In this document: positions 47,971-56,431 of the stretch, piece by piece
Layout: each line of letters starts with the position of its first letter
Numbering within the stretch: position 1 is the first letter of the stretch
From: Komagataeibacter xylinus
Lineage (GTDB): Bacteria; Pseudomonadota; Alphaproteobacteria; Acetobacterales; Acetobacteraceae
Assembly (NCBI RefSeq): GCF_004302915.1
Contig: NZ_QQBI01000013.1
Coordinates: 1-64,000, forward strand
Reading direction: 5' to 3'
Length of the DNA: 64,000 nucleotides
Position numbers and translations under genes: made by a program
Notes under the pieces: model-generated
Databases searched by the model: none
What the model was told of the DNA's origin: nothing
What the model saw: the letters and a program-made list of their open reading frames with translations, nothing else

Positions 47971-47986
47971 TAAACCGTACGGTTTA
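47971..47986. promoter_or_regulatory. Perfect 16-bp palindrome TAAACCGTACGGTTTA, candidate repressor operator
   Basis: An 8-bp perfect inverted repeat with no spacer, in AT-rich DNA about 260 bases before the FAD oxidoreductase gene. A partial second half, ACGGTTGTTAAC, follows directly. Size and symmetry fit a TetR-type dimer site. No regulator gene is present in the window, so the protein is unknown. Confidence 0.45.
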
Positions 47987-48246
47987 CGGTTGTTAACTGT
48001 GTTATTTTTGCCAGATCACGTATCTATTACATATATTCATCTTTTTACGATTGTTGTCTTTCATGGGGTAAATGTATGGTTAACGTATGGCCAGATCATG
48101 ACGCGGCCTTCGTCCTGACACGTAAACCGCTGTTTCCCGTGCAAAAGCACATCGGCATCTGTCATGAATGCCCAATACAGATTCACGTCTCCACACTTTT
48201 ACTGATCACCGTTCGTACTTTGAACCTACAGGCTGGTGGATTACTG

Positions 48247-49482
48247 ATGAATACCGACATCGCCATTATAGGGGCTGGCCCCTATGGTCTTTCCCTTGCG
48301 GCGCATCTACGCGAGAGGGGGGTGAATTTCCGTATTTTCGGGCGGCCCATGGCGTTCTGGCGCGACCATGTGCCCGCTGCCCTGCGGCTCAAGGCAGAAG
48401 GCTTCGCGCTTGATCTGTTCGACCCTGCGCGGCAGTCCACGCTGGCGCAGTTCTGCCGTGCGCGGGGCTACCCTTACGCGCCAACGGGTGTGCCCATCCC
48501 CGCTGAAGTCTTTCGGGAATATGGCGAGACGTTCCAGAAAACCCACGTGCCCCAGCTCAGGCCTTTCCTGGTCACGCAGCTTGCGCGCGCGGGCGAGGGC
48601 TTCGCGCTGCGCCTGGAAAACGGCGAGAGCGTCATGGCGCGCAACGTGGTGCTGGCGGTGGGCATCGAGCATTTCGCCTACCTGCCCCCCGTCGTGCGCG
48701 ACCTGCCGCGCGAGCGGATCAGCCACACATTCGACGAGACGGAGTTCGCCCGTTTCTCGGGCAAGCGCGTGGCGGTGATCGGGGCGGGGTCATCAGCGGT
48801 GGATACGGCATGCTTTTTGCATGATGCAGGGGCGGAGACCTTCATCTGCACCCGGCGGCCCAAGATATGGATCAACAACCCGCCACAGAAGCTCAGCCCG
48901 CTCAGGCGGCTGGTCACGCGCATCAAGAAGCCCCTCTCCGGCCTTGGCACGGGCTGGCGCTCGCGCATGGCGTGTGACCTGCCCGATGTATTCCACATGC
49001 TGCCCGCACGCCTGCGGCTGCGCATCACGCGCGGGCATCTCGGGCCCGCCGCAGGCTGGGTGACCGGGCAGGTCGTGCGCGAGAAGGTGCCGATCTGGCT
49101 CAATGTGGAACTCACCGCCGCTACCATGCATGAGGGCGCCATTCACCTGACCTTCCGCGACAAACAGACCGGCCTGACCCGCACGGCGGATGTGGACCAC
49201 GTCTTTCTGGGCACCGGCGTGCAGGTTGCCGTTGACAGGCTGCCGTTTATCGATCCGGCGCTGGCGCACGCCGTACGCACGGAAGACAGCATGCCCGCGC
49301 TGTCCCGCCACTTCGAATCCAGCGTGCCGGGGCTGTATTTCATCGGCCCGATGGCGGCTGGCAGCTTTGGCCCGCTGCTGCGCTTTGCGTGGGGCGCGCG
49401 CTTTACCGCCCGCAGGCTGACGGCGCGGTTCAGGCGGCAACGCGCCCTTGCTCCCATCGCGCAGCCGGCTTTCGCCCCGTAA
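48247..49482 (+). CDS. FAD/NAD(P)-dependent oxidoreductase (monooxygenase-like)
   Basis: 411 residues from the ATG at 48247, with a GGTGGA seven bases upstream. The FAD Rossmann motif IIGAGPYGLSLAAHL is at 7-21, a second nucleotide-binding motif VAVIGAGSSAVDTACFL lies at about 174-190, and the C-terminal FAD contact GLYFIGPMAAGSFGPL is near 375. The segment ALRLKAEGFALDLFDP resembles class B/flavin monooxygenase and lysine-ornithine monooxygenase-like proteins. The in-frame upstream ATG (48076) would add a tail before the Rossmann fold and is less likely. Forms a two-gene unit with the ATP-grasp gene 53 bases downstream. Confidence 0.83.
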   Translation: MNTDIAIIGAGPYGLSLAAHLRERGVNFRIFGRPMAFWRDHVPAALRLKAEGFALDLFDPARQSTLAQFCRARGYPYAPTGVPIPAEVFREYGETFQKTHVPQLRPFLVTQLARAGEGFALRLENGESVMARNVVLAVGIEHFAYLPPVVRDLPRERISHTFDETEFARFSGKRVAVIGAGSSAVDTACFLHDAGAETFICTRRPKIWINNPPQKLSPLRRLVTRIKKPLSGLGTGWRSRMACDLPDVFHMLPARLRLRITRGHLGPAAGWVTGQVVREKVPIWLNVELTAATMHEGAIHLTFRDKQTGLTRTADVDHVFLGTGVQVAVDRLPFIDPALAHAVRTEDSMPALSRHFESSVPGLYFIGPMAAGSFGPLLRFAWGARFTARRLTARFRRQRALAPIAQPAFAP

Positions 49483-49535
49483 CGCTTCCCCTGCCGGTCA
49501 TGGCCGCCATGACCTGAACTGGAAAGTCCCGACCC

Positions 49536-50864
49536 ATGAAAAACGATTTTACAGTTCTGATCGTCTCCTCCGTCTGGTGGTCCGCCATTACGCGGGCGGC
49601 GGTGGAATTCATCGAAAGCGGGGTAACGGTGCATGCCATCTGCCCCCAGGGGCATTCGCTGCATTGCCTTGATGGCATCGAAAGCTTCAGCCGCTACCCC
49701 TATTTTGCAGCCCCCGCCGTTCTGGCCGAGGCCGTGGCCCGCATCAGGCCCGACCTGATCGTGCCGGCCGATGACCGGGTGGTGCTGGCCCTGCACCAGG
49801 CCTATGCCGAGGCCGACCCCGGCACCGGAGCGGGCCGCCTGTGCCGTGAAACCATCACGCGCTCGCTCGGGCAGCCTGAATTCTTCAGCTATGCCGAAAC
49901 ACGGCTCAAGCTGATCGATGCGCTCCGGGCCAGAGGCGTGCCCACCCCTGCCGCAGCCTCCCTCGACACGGCGCAGGACCTGCGCGCGTGGTGCGCGCAA
50001 ACGCCCGGCCCGTGGGTGCTCAAGCGCGACCGGAGCTGGGGCGGGTCGGGCGTGGTCATTGCCGATACCGCGCCCGAGGCCATGGCCGCCTTCCGCCGCC
50101 TGTCGCAGCCCGCGCGCATGGCCTGCGCGCTGCGCGTGCTGCTGGCCGATCGCGACATCTATTCCTTCATGGAGGCCTCGAGCCGCCGCCCCATGCCGGT
50201 CATGGCGCAGGCGCATGTCAGCGGCATGCCCGCCAATATCATGGTGGCATGCTGGCGCGGCGAGGTCGTTGCCACGCTGGGGGCGAACGTGGTGGCCTAT
50301 CAGGGGCGCACGGGGGCGGCCACGGTCATTGAAATTACCGAGGCGGCGGATATGGAGCACGCCGCACGGGTGGCATGCCGCAGCCTGCAGCTTTCGGGCT
50401 TTTTCGGGCTGGATTTTGTGCGCTGCGCCAGGACCGGCACCTATCACTTCATCGAAATGAACCCGCGCCTGACCCAGATCGGCCATCTGTGCCATAATGG
50501 CACAACGCTGATCCGCAGCCTGCTGCGCCATGTGCGCGGCACGCAGGTTGCCGTGACCTCACCCGACATGCTGGACCTTGGCACGCGCGCGCGCGTGGCT
50601 CTGTTTCCGCAGATACTGCGCGCGGAAGCCGATAGCGTGCGCAATGCCTCCGCGTGGATCGACATTCCGTGGCGGCACCCGGCTTTGGTGGAAGAACTGC
50701 TGCGCCGCCCCTGGCCGCGCCGTGGCTCGGTGGCCCGGCTGGAGGAGCGCCTGCGGCCCAACATGCCCTACGGCAAATCGGTGGACCGCAGCGAGGCCAT
50801 GGGCAAGCTCTCCACCCTGTTGCAGGGGGGCATGATAACCGACATGCCGCTCGCGCTCCCGTAA
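49536..50864 (+). CDS. ATP-grasp domain ligase
   Basis: 442 residues. N-terminal pre-ATP-grasp domain FTVLIVSSVWWSAITRAAVE and RPDLIVPADDRVVLALHQAY; ATP-grasp core with the lysine strand GPWVLKRDRSWGGSGVVIAD (about 151-170), a second Lys/Glu region, and the metal-binding FIEMNPRLTQIG (about 306-317). Such enzymes join a carboxylate to an amine or thiol through an acyl phosphate. Together with the FAD oxidoreductase it could make an amino-acid-derived small molecule; the product is unknown. No peptide-synthetase, transporter or regulator genes are adjacent. Confidence 0.85.
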   Translation: MKNDFTVLIVSSVWWSAITRAAVEFIESGVTVHAICPQGHSLHCLDGIESFSRYPYFAAPAVLAEAVARIRPDLIVPADDRVVLALHQAYAEADPGTGAGRLCRETITRSLGQPEFFSYAETRLKLIDALRARGVPTPAAASLDTAQDLRAWCAQTPGPWVLKRDRSWGGSGVVIADTAPEAMAAFRRLSQPARMACALRVLLADRDIYSFMEASSRRPMPVMAQAHVSGMPANIMVACWRGEVVATLGANVVAYQGRTGAATVIEITEAADMEHAARVACRSLQLSGFFGLDFVRCARTGTYHFIEMNPRLTQIGHLCHNGTTLIRSLLRHVRGTQVAVTSPDMLDLGTRARVALFPQILRAEADSVRNASAWIDIPWRHPALVEELLRRPWPRRGSVARLEERLRPNMPYGKSVDRSEAMGKLSTLLQGGMITDMPLALP

Positions 50865-50907
50865 GCCCCTGCCCCGTTAATATTTGAACGCAGACCACAT
50901 GAATGCA

Positions 50908-50940
50908 AACGGGCCGCATGGCATCACCATGCGGCCCGTT
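50908..50940. terminator. Strong hairpin after the ATP-grasp gene
   Basis: A 14-bp perfect stem, AACGGGCCGCATGG with CCATGCGGCCCGTT, and a 5-base loop CATCA, between the rightward ATP-grasp gene and the leftward porin gene. No T-run on either strand, so a bidirectional transcription block is likely but the type is uncertain. Confidence 0.5.
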
Positions 50941-51115
50941 GCGTAACCATGAGGGCGTAATGCCCCTTCAATGCAGCTTGCCGTGGTCACCTGAAGGCGG
51001 CGTAAAACACCCACCCACGGCACAGTCTGAAATTCACGAACGCGTCTGTGTATGGCTGTTTTCAAAACTTCAGGAAACGCCGCCCGCATGAAGCATGGCG
51101 GCGCCCCGAAGGCTG

Positions 51116-52825
51116 TTAGAAAGCGGCCTGGATACGACCGGCGACGGAATTGCCATCACGGCCATACAGGTCATACAGCGCGCTGTTGCGGCTGACGATG
51201 ATGTGGTTGAAGTCAAGCATGAAGCGGAAATGCCGGTTGGGATACCAGTTCACGCCTGCCGACCAGACCGTCTGCTGCCCGCCACGGATACCACCGGGGG
51301 TGCCCAGTGCGCTGTCCAGATCCGCTACGCTGTAACGGGCGGACAGTTCCAGCGCGCCCCAGTAACCGTGGGCGGGGTCAAAGGCATGGTCAACACCCGG
51401 AGCGGCGAAGGCACCTTCCTTGATGTTGTAGCTACGGGCCTTGCCAAACAGGGTGTAGTTGGCCGCGCCATAGTAACCCTGGAAATTGACGGAGCCACGG
51501 TTGGCGGCACTTGCACCGTAGTTATCACCACGGGTCACGCCGATGTGGTAGTATTCACCCTTCAGCACCAGACGCTTCCAGCGGAAGCCGAGTTCGGGAC
51601 CAGCCGACCAGATGCTGCCCACGTTGCCCACCGTCGTGCTGAGGAATTTGGTGGTGGTCAGGTTGACTTCAGGCCCTTCGGAGAAGGTGTAGCTGCGCGA
51701 ACCGCCATTCTCCGCAACCTTGAATGCGGTAATGCCAGACAGGCCAACATGCACGTCGATATCCTTCGACATGTAGGGACGGCCCGCCACGCGGAAGGTG
51801 GCACCGCTCTGGCTGTCGGCAATGCCGGTGTAGCTGTTGACACCGGTTACCTTTTCAGGCGAGCCGCCACGGCTGCCATAGCTCTGCCCGGTCACATAAC
51901 CCGCAATCCACCAGCGCTTGGCATAATGCAGCGCACCGAAGCTCATGCGCGCGTCACCTGCGGCGATGTTACGCACGATATCGGTAATGGCGGGGCGTTC
52001 CATCATCTCGAATTCGTTCGAGCTTTCGGAGTCTTCTTCCGTCACGCGCGGCTGGAAGTAACCGGCGGTGATGACCGTGTTATGGAAGCCGGCATAGTTC
52101 AGGTTGGCTTCATACAGCGTTGTCGAACCATCGCCCGTGCCATTACCGAAATCAGGCGTAATGTTCGCGATCCAGTTCTTGTAACGGAACGAGATGGGAA
52201 TACGCAGGCGGCGGGCGTTTTCGGCCAGGCTGGAGAAATCGCCACGCGCCTCGCCCCGGCGCGGGGACATGCCCATGAAGCCACCGATATCTTCATGGAA
52301 AGCAAGGCCGATGGACATGGCATACATGCCATCATCAGATGAAATGGTCGGACGCCCACCGGGGAAGCCCACCATCATGCCACCAAGGTGCAGCGCCTCT
52401 TCCTTTTCCGTCGCGGCACGGAAGGAAGACCAGGAGGAAGACACGCCACGGTCGGACGGCGGCGTGCCGAGATCGGCCTTCTGCATCGCGCTGCCAAAAT
52501 TGCTGCCCGTGCCGGTGTCACCACCGATATGGATGTCACGCGCGTAGCTTTCGGGCAGGGGCTGGCCATTGGCGGCGGCAACCCGGCGGGCCTGCGCCGC
52601 ATTGGCGGCGGCGGTGTTGGGGGCGTGCACTTCAGCACGGGCAAGGCGCTGGCGCAGGACGCTGATCTGGCCTGACATTTCACGCCGCATTTCCTGCATC
52701 TCGCGCTGCAGGGCCTGAATCTGGGCAGCATCGGACGCCGATGCCGCATGAGCTGACTGAAGGGAGCACGCCCCCCACAGGGCGGAGGAACCAAGCAACA
52801 GTGAAGCAGCTGAGCGGCGAATCAT
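51116..52825 (-). CDS. OprO/OprP-like outer-membrane porin
   Basis: 569 residues. Signal peptide ending near AHAASA (about 30). A short coiled coil (about 33-65, IQALQREMQEMRREMSG) is typical of OprO/OprP-type porins, followed by a long beta-barrel with alternating Tyr/Gly/Asn strands (for example SFRYKNWIANITPDFGNGTG, WSAGPELGFRWKRLVLKGEYYHIG) and ending in an aromatic C-terminal region FQYYGAANYTLFGKA...AGRIQAAF. It probably admits phosphate or related anions, because it lies behind candidate Pho boxes and next to pstS. The start at 52825 is chosen because GGA lies nine bases upstream; 52834 is an alternative. Confidence 0.82.
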   Translation of the reverse strand: MIRRSAASLLLGSSALWGACSLQSAHAASASDAAQIQALQREMQEMRREMSGQISVLRQRLARAEVHAPNTAAANAAQARRVAAANGQPLPESYARDIHIGGDTGTGSNFGSAMQKADLGTPPSDRGVSSSWSSFRAATEKEEALHLGGMMVGFPGGRPTISSDDGMYAMSIGLAFHEDIGGFMGMSPRRGEARGDFSSLAENARRLRIPISFRYKNWIANITPDFGNGTGDGSTTLYEANLNYAGFHNTVITAGYFQPRVTEEDSESSNEFEMMERPAITDIVRNIAAGDARMSFGALHYAKRWWIAGYVTGQSYGSRGGSPEKVTGVNSYTGIADSQSGATFRVAGRPYMSKDIDVHVGLSGITAFKVAENGGSRSYTFSEGPEVNLTTTKFLSTTVGNVGSIWSAGPELGFRWKRLVLKGEYYHIGVTRGDNYGASAANRGSVNFQGYYGAANYTLFGKARSYNIKEGAFAAPGVDHAFDPAHGYWGALELSARYSVADLDSALGTPGGIRGGQQTVWSAGVNWYPNRHFRFMLDFNHIIVSRNSALYDLYGRDGNSVAGRIQAAF

Positions 52826-52893
52826 ATTAACCATTCCGTAATGAAGAATGGGTTCATTTAAGGGCGTGACACAGTTTTGTGTGTTATGTTTCC

Positions 52894-52922
52894 AATACAG
52901 TTTCATGAAGGTTTTATGACAA
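52894..52922 (-). promoter_or_regulatory. Tandem Pho box upstream of the porin gene
   Basis: On the minus strand three heptamers repeat with an 11-base period: TTGTCAT (52922-52916), CCTTCAT (52911-52905) and CTGTATT (52900-52894), separated by the 4-base spacers AAAA and GAAA. PhoB binds CTGTCAT-like heptamers with this spacing. It lies about 70 bases before the porin start and after the pstS terminator, so the porin should have its own phosphate-controlled promoter. Confidence 0.68.
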
Positions 52923-52930
52923 TTGACCAT

Positions 52931-52960
52931 ACAGAAAAACCGCCCGGAAACCGGGCGGTT
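52931..52960 (-). terminator. Rho-independent terminator of pstS
   Basis: AACCGCCCGG (52938-52947) pairs with CCGGGCGGTT (52951-52960) around a 3-base loop. Read leftward the stem is followed by TTTTTCTG. A 10-bp stem plus T-run gives a classic intrinsic terminator after the pstS gene. Confidence 0.88.
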
Positions 52961-52988
52961 CTGTTATGTCGTTACTATATCGGGAGTG

Positions 52989-54008
52989 TTATTTAGCGCT
53001 GTCCCACTGGCGCAGGATCTCGGTCCTGACCGTGGCGGGAACCGTTACGTAGTCGAGCTTGTAGGCCGCAGCATCGCCGCTCTTGAGGGCGTAGCCAAAG
53101 AACTTGCGCACGGCGGCACCATGCTCGGCCTTGGCGGTGGGCACCGGCACGAGCACATAGGTGGGCGAGACGATCGGCCACGCGCCAGCACCCGCCGTGT
53201 CGAGCAGGTCAACGGCGAAGTGGGAGGCGTCCTTCCAGTCCGCGGCCTCGGCAGCGCTCTTGAAGCTGTCCATATCAGGGGCGACATAGGCGCCGCTGTG
53301 GTTCTTCAGCTTGACGGTGACCATGTGCGCGTTGGCGGCGAAGGCATATTCGACATAGCCGATCGCGCCCTCGGTATTGCGCACGGAGGCGGCCACCCCA
53401 TCATTGCCACGCGCGCCAATGCCGCCGGGCCAGGCGATGGAAGCGCCACTACCCTGCCCTTCGCGCCACTCGGGCGAGACACGGGCCAGATAGCCGGTAA
53501 ACACCGCCGTCGTGCCCGAGCCATCGGCACGGTGCACGGTGGCCACTGCCGTATCAGGCAGTTTCACGCCGGGGTTGAGGGCGGCGATGCGCTTGTCATT
53601 CCACTGCTCGATCTCGCCGCGATAGATGGCGGCAAGCGTGGGGCCATCAAGCTGGATCTGGTTGGCGGCAATGCCGGGCAGGTTGATGACCGGCACGATG
53701 CCGCCCATGACCGTGGGGAACTGGAACAGGTGGGCGTTTTCCAGCTTCTGCGCATCCATCGGCACGTCGGAGGCGCCAAAATCAACCGTGCCCGCCAGGA
53801 TCTGGTTCTGCCCGGCGGAGGAACCAACGGTCTGGTAATTCAGGTTGACGCCCGCAGCACTCCGCGCATCCGCCCCCCAGGCGCCATAGATGGGCGCGGC
53901 GAAGCTGGAACCGGCCCCTGTAATGTCAGCGGCATGGGCCATGACGGGCAGGGCGCTTGCCAGCAGGGCACAGGTAAGCATTCGAGCAGAAAAGGACATA
54001 ATACTCAT
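52989..54008 (-). CDS. pstS: Phosphate ABC transporter substrate-binding protein PstS
   Basis: 339 residues from the ATG at 54008, preceded by GGAG. Signal peptide SFSARMLTCALLASALPVMAHA. Phosphate-binding signatures: GAGSSFAAPIYGAWG (about 29-43), VGSSAGQNQI (about 59-68), DFGASDVPMD (about 75-84) and RADGSGTTAVFTGYL (about 159-173). Binds inorganic phosphate in the periplasm for the PstCAB permease, whose genes are not next to it here. Met at 54020 and 53999 are alternatives. A candidate Pho box and a separate terminator make it a single-gene unit. Confidence 0.93.
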   Translation of the reverse strand: MSIMSFSARMLTCALLASALPVMAHAADITGAGSSFAAPIYGAWGADARSAAGVNLNYQTVGSSAGQNQILAGTVDFGASDVPMDAQKLENAHLFQFPTVMGGIVPVINLPGIAANQIQLDGPTLAAIYRGEIEQWNDKRIAALNPGVKLPDTAVATVHRADGSGTTAVFTGYLARVSPEWREGQGSGASIAWPGGIGARGNDGVAASVRNTEGAIGYVEYAFAANAHMVTVKLKNHSGAYVAPDMDSFKSAAEAADWKDASHFAVDLLDTAGAGAWPIVSPTYVLVPVPTAKAEHGAAVRKFFGYALKSGDAAAYKLDYVTVPATVRTEILRQWDSAK

Positions 54009-54101
54009 GTTCTCCGACATGAAGAATACAGACGCGTCTGGCCTTGCAGCCGACAGGCCGGAGAATAAAAAATTAACATCCGTAATGAAAATGATATGTC
54101 C

Positions 54102-54119
54102 ATGACAGTTTTATGAAGG
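54102..54119 (-). promoter_or_regulatory. Pho box upstream of pstS
   Basis: On the minus strand CCTTCAT (54119-54113), spacer AAAA, CTGTCAT (54108-54102): the second heptamer matches the PhoB consensus exactly and the first at five of seven positions, with the canonical 4-base spacer. About 94 bases before the pstS start. TATCAT, a possible -10, begins five bases beyond the box. Confidence 0.72.
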
Positions 54120-54153
54120 AAATATGAACCCCCAATACCTGCCATGGCACCCG

Positions 54154-55596
54154 TCAGGCGCGGCTGTACACATCCTCGAGCCGCACGATATCATCCTCGC
54201 CCAGATACGGGCCGGACTGGACCTCGATCAGCGTGAGCGGAATGCGGCCGGGGTTTTTCAGCCGGTGTGTCGCACCCAGCGGCAGGTAGACGCTCTCGTT
54301 CTCGCGCACCAGGATCTCCTCCTCATTGCGCGTGACCAGCGCCGTGCCTTCCACCACCACCCAGTGCTCGGCGCGGTGATAATGTTTCTGCAACGACAGC
54401 ATCTGCCCAGGCTCCACCACGATCCGCTTGACCTGGAAGCGGGTGCCCATGATCAGCGTCTCATAAAAGCCCCAGGGGCGGTAGCGGCGGCGATGGGCGG
54501 TGGCCTCGGGGCGGTTGGCCTTTTTGAGCCGGGCCACGATGGTTTTCACATCCTGCGCATGCTGGCGGTGGGTCACCAGCACCGCATCCTCATTGACCAC
54601 CACAAGCAGGTCTTCCACCCCGCTCACCGCGGTCAGCACGCCATCGGTGCGCACGTAGCTGTTGGTGGTGTTATTGAGCACCACGTCGCCACTGACCACG
54701 TTACCCGCGTCATCCTGCGGGCCGAGTTCCCACAACGCATCCCAACTGCCCACGTCCGACCAGCCGAAATCACCGGGGATAACGGTCATGAGGTCGGTGC
54801 GCTCGGCCACGGCATAATCGATCGAGATGTCGGGCGAGGCCGCGAAGGCGGTGGGGTCCAGCCGCTCAAAATCGATGTCGGAGCGCCGCTCGCGCACGGC
54901 CTCGCGCACGGCGGCGAGAACGGCAGGCTCGAATTTTTCCATCTCCTGCAACAGGGTCCGGGCCGTGAACACGAACATGCCCGAATTCCACAAAAAGCGC
55001 CCCGAGCCGAACATGCGCTCCGCATTGGCCGCATCGGGCTTTTCAACAAACCGCTCGACCGCGAAGGCGCCGTCATATCCCGCGAGCGGCGCCCCCTTTT
55101 CAATATAGCCATAGCCGGTCTCGGCGCGCGTGGGGGTCATGCCGAAGGTCACGATCCGCCCGGCGCGCGCCACCTGTGCCGCCAGCGCAAGTGCCGGGGC
55201 CACGTTCTGCGGTTTCTGCATCGCGGCATCGGCGGCCATGATCCACAGCACCGCATCGGGGTCGGTCTCGGCCGCGAGCACGGCGGCGGCGGCAATGGCG
55301 GGGGCAGAATTGCGCCCGACCGGCTCAAGCAAGATGCGCGGCGCGGTTATGCCCACCTCGCGCAACTGTTCGGCCATGATGAAGCGGTGCTCGTTGTTGC
55401 ACACCACGATGGGCGCGCTGAAACCCGGCCCATGGCTGCGCAGCGCGGTCTCCTGCACCATGGTGCGCTGCGAGACCAGCGGCCAGAACTGCTTGGGGTA
55501 GGCACTGCGCGAGACAGGCCACAACCGGCTGCCACTCCCGCCTGACAGGATGACCGGAACCACGGATGGGGCAGGATGCGGGAGGGTAGCGGTCAT
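54154..55596 (-). CDS. manC: Mannose-1-phosphate guanylyltransferase / mannose-6-phosphate isomerase
   Basis: 480 residues, bifunctional type II PMI-GMP. N-terminal nucleotidyltransferase: VVPVILSGGSGSRLWPVSR (about 12-30, GDP-mannose pyrophosphorylase signature), PKQFWPL, FVEKPDAANAERMF and WNSGMFVF. C-terminal cupin isomerase domain with RPWGFYETLIMGTRFQVKR, QKHYHRAEHWVVVEGTAL and PLGATHRLKNPG (His/Glu metal ligands). Makes mannose 1-phosphate and GDP-mannose for surface glycans or exopolysaccharide such as acetan. The glycosyltransferase cluster lies at 56.9-60.2 kb, so a functional link is possible. Confidence 0.95.
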   Translation of the reverse strand: MTATLPHPAPSVVPVILSGGSGSRLWPVSRSAYPKQFWPLVSQRTMVQETALRSHGPGFSAPIVVCNNEHRFIMAEQLREVGITAPRILLEPVGRNSAPAIAAAAVLAAETDPDAVLWIMAADAAMQKPQNVAPALALAAQVARAGRIVTFGMTPTRAETGYGYIEKGAPLAGYDGAFAVERFVEKPDAANAERMFGSGRFLWNSGMFVFTARTLLQEMEKFEPAVLAAVREAVRERRSDIDFERLDPTAFAASPDISIDYAVAERTDLMTVIPGDFGWSDVGSWDALWELGPQDDAGNVVSGDVVLNNTTNSYVRTDGVLTAVSGVEDLLVVVNEDAVLVTHRQHAQDVKTIVARLKKANRPEATAHRRRYRPWGFYETLIMGTRFQVKRIVVEPGQMLSLQKHYHRAEHWVVVEGTALVTRNEEEILVRENESVYLPLGATHRLKNPGRIPLTLIEVQSGPYLGEDDIVRLEDVYSRA

Positions 55597-55762
55597 GGAA
55601 ACTCCTGAAGGGAAACGGGACGCAGGATATTTACAAAGCGTTTAAAAATGAAGGAAGTTCTGGGGCGCGCCTTTTTTGGGGAAGCGTGGATGAAGTGCTG
55701 CCTTTCCGCACGGGGCCGGCCGCCGGAAATTGTGATCAGCGCCCTGTTTTTAAAACGCACGC

Positions 55763-56431
55763 TCAATGAATTTTCTGGGCATCGGCGCGCAGCACGTCAA
55801 GCGAGGCGCGCAGCTGCATCGCCTTCTCGAAAGCATTCATCTGCTCGCGCTGATCGGCAAACAGGATGGCGTCTATGCGCAGGACCAGCTTGCGCAACCG
55901 CCAGAACTGCTCGGCATCGACAATCAGCGTATGAGACATGTCCTCGAGCGCGCCAACCTGGATGTATTTGCTGTTGTGGAGGGGATCATCATGCAGTTCC
56001 TCCACAAAAATGGGCACGAAGCACAGCGCGACCGAACAGGGCGTGGGCGTGAAGGGGCGGGTCTCGTGGCCATCATAGACCTTGACGCGGCTGATATCGA
56101 ACTTGGCGTATTCCTTCAGCAGCCACGTCATCTGGGCGGGGGGAGCGATGCGTGCGAAGTCCGCGCGGGTGAAGTCAAGGAAGACCTTGCGGTCCCTGAT
56201 GATGGTCTGGTCATCGACGGCAAGCTGCTGGGCGAAGGCCGCCTCCTCCTGCGAATGCTTGATCAGGATATTGTGCTGGGCAAAATCCGCCTCGCTGCGC
56301 GCGCTCCAGTGCAGGTAGAGCGCGAATACCGTTCCCAGGCACAGCAGCACCGGCACGCTCATGCAGGCCCACCAGTGCCGCCGCGCAAAGGCCCGCAGGC
56401 CCTTATCTTCATCCATCTGGGCCGGATACAT
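55763..56431 (-). CDS. Single-pass membrane protein of unknown function
   Basis: 222 residues from the ATG at 56431 (GGGAG nine bases upstream). A short cytoplasmic tail and one membrane segment (about 22-41, WACMSVPVLLCLGTVFALYL) are followed by a ~180-residue soluble region with FLDFTRADFARIAPPAQMTW, ISRVKVYDGHETRPFTPTP and FVEELHDDPLHNSKYI. The C-terminal part, AFEKAMQLRASLDVLRADA, is helical and may form a coil. No recognised domain. Transcribed toward manC, 166 bases upstream of it; a role in glycan assembly is only suggested by position. Confidence 0.68.
   Translation of the reverse strand: MYPAQMDEDKGLRAFARRHWWACMSVPVLLCLGTVFALYLHWSARSEADFAQHNILIKHSQEEAAFAQQLAVDDQTIIRDRKVFLDFTRADFARIAPPAQMTWLLKEYAKFDISRVKVYDGHETRPFTPTPCSVALCFVPIFVEELHDDPLHNSKYIQVGALEDMSHTLIVDAEQFWRLRKLVLRIDAILFADQREQMNAFEKAMQLRASLDVLRADAQKIH

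Larger units (their letters stand above)
47019..48246. other. AT-rich 1.2-kb region without confident genes
   Basis: A sharp composition break. The stretch 47040-47350 is mostly A and T, with runs such as AATATTATAGCG and TTTATTTCAAAC, against GC-rich surroundings. Frames at 47358-47549 and 47577-47921 lack ribosome-binding sites and domains. It contains a remnant of the double-hairpin repeat (47741-47805) and a perfect palindrome (47971-47986). It looks like acquired or decayed DNA supplying promoters for the flanking genes. Confidence 0.65.

Noticed and set aside
51052-51110. Possible tenth copy of the double-hairpin repeat after the porin gene
   Set aside because: It has a GCCGCC/GGCGGC stem and a fragment resembling an arm, but too little of the pattern remains to call it; it may simply be a terminator of the porin gene.
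54124-55545. 473-codon + strand frame opposite manC
   Set aside because: Antisense to a clear bifunctional GDP-mannose enzyme; also overlaps the pstS promoter region.
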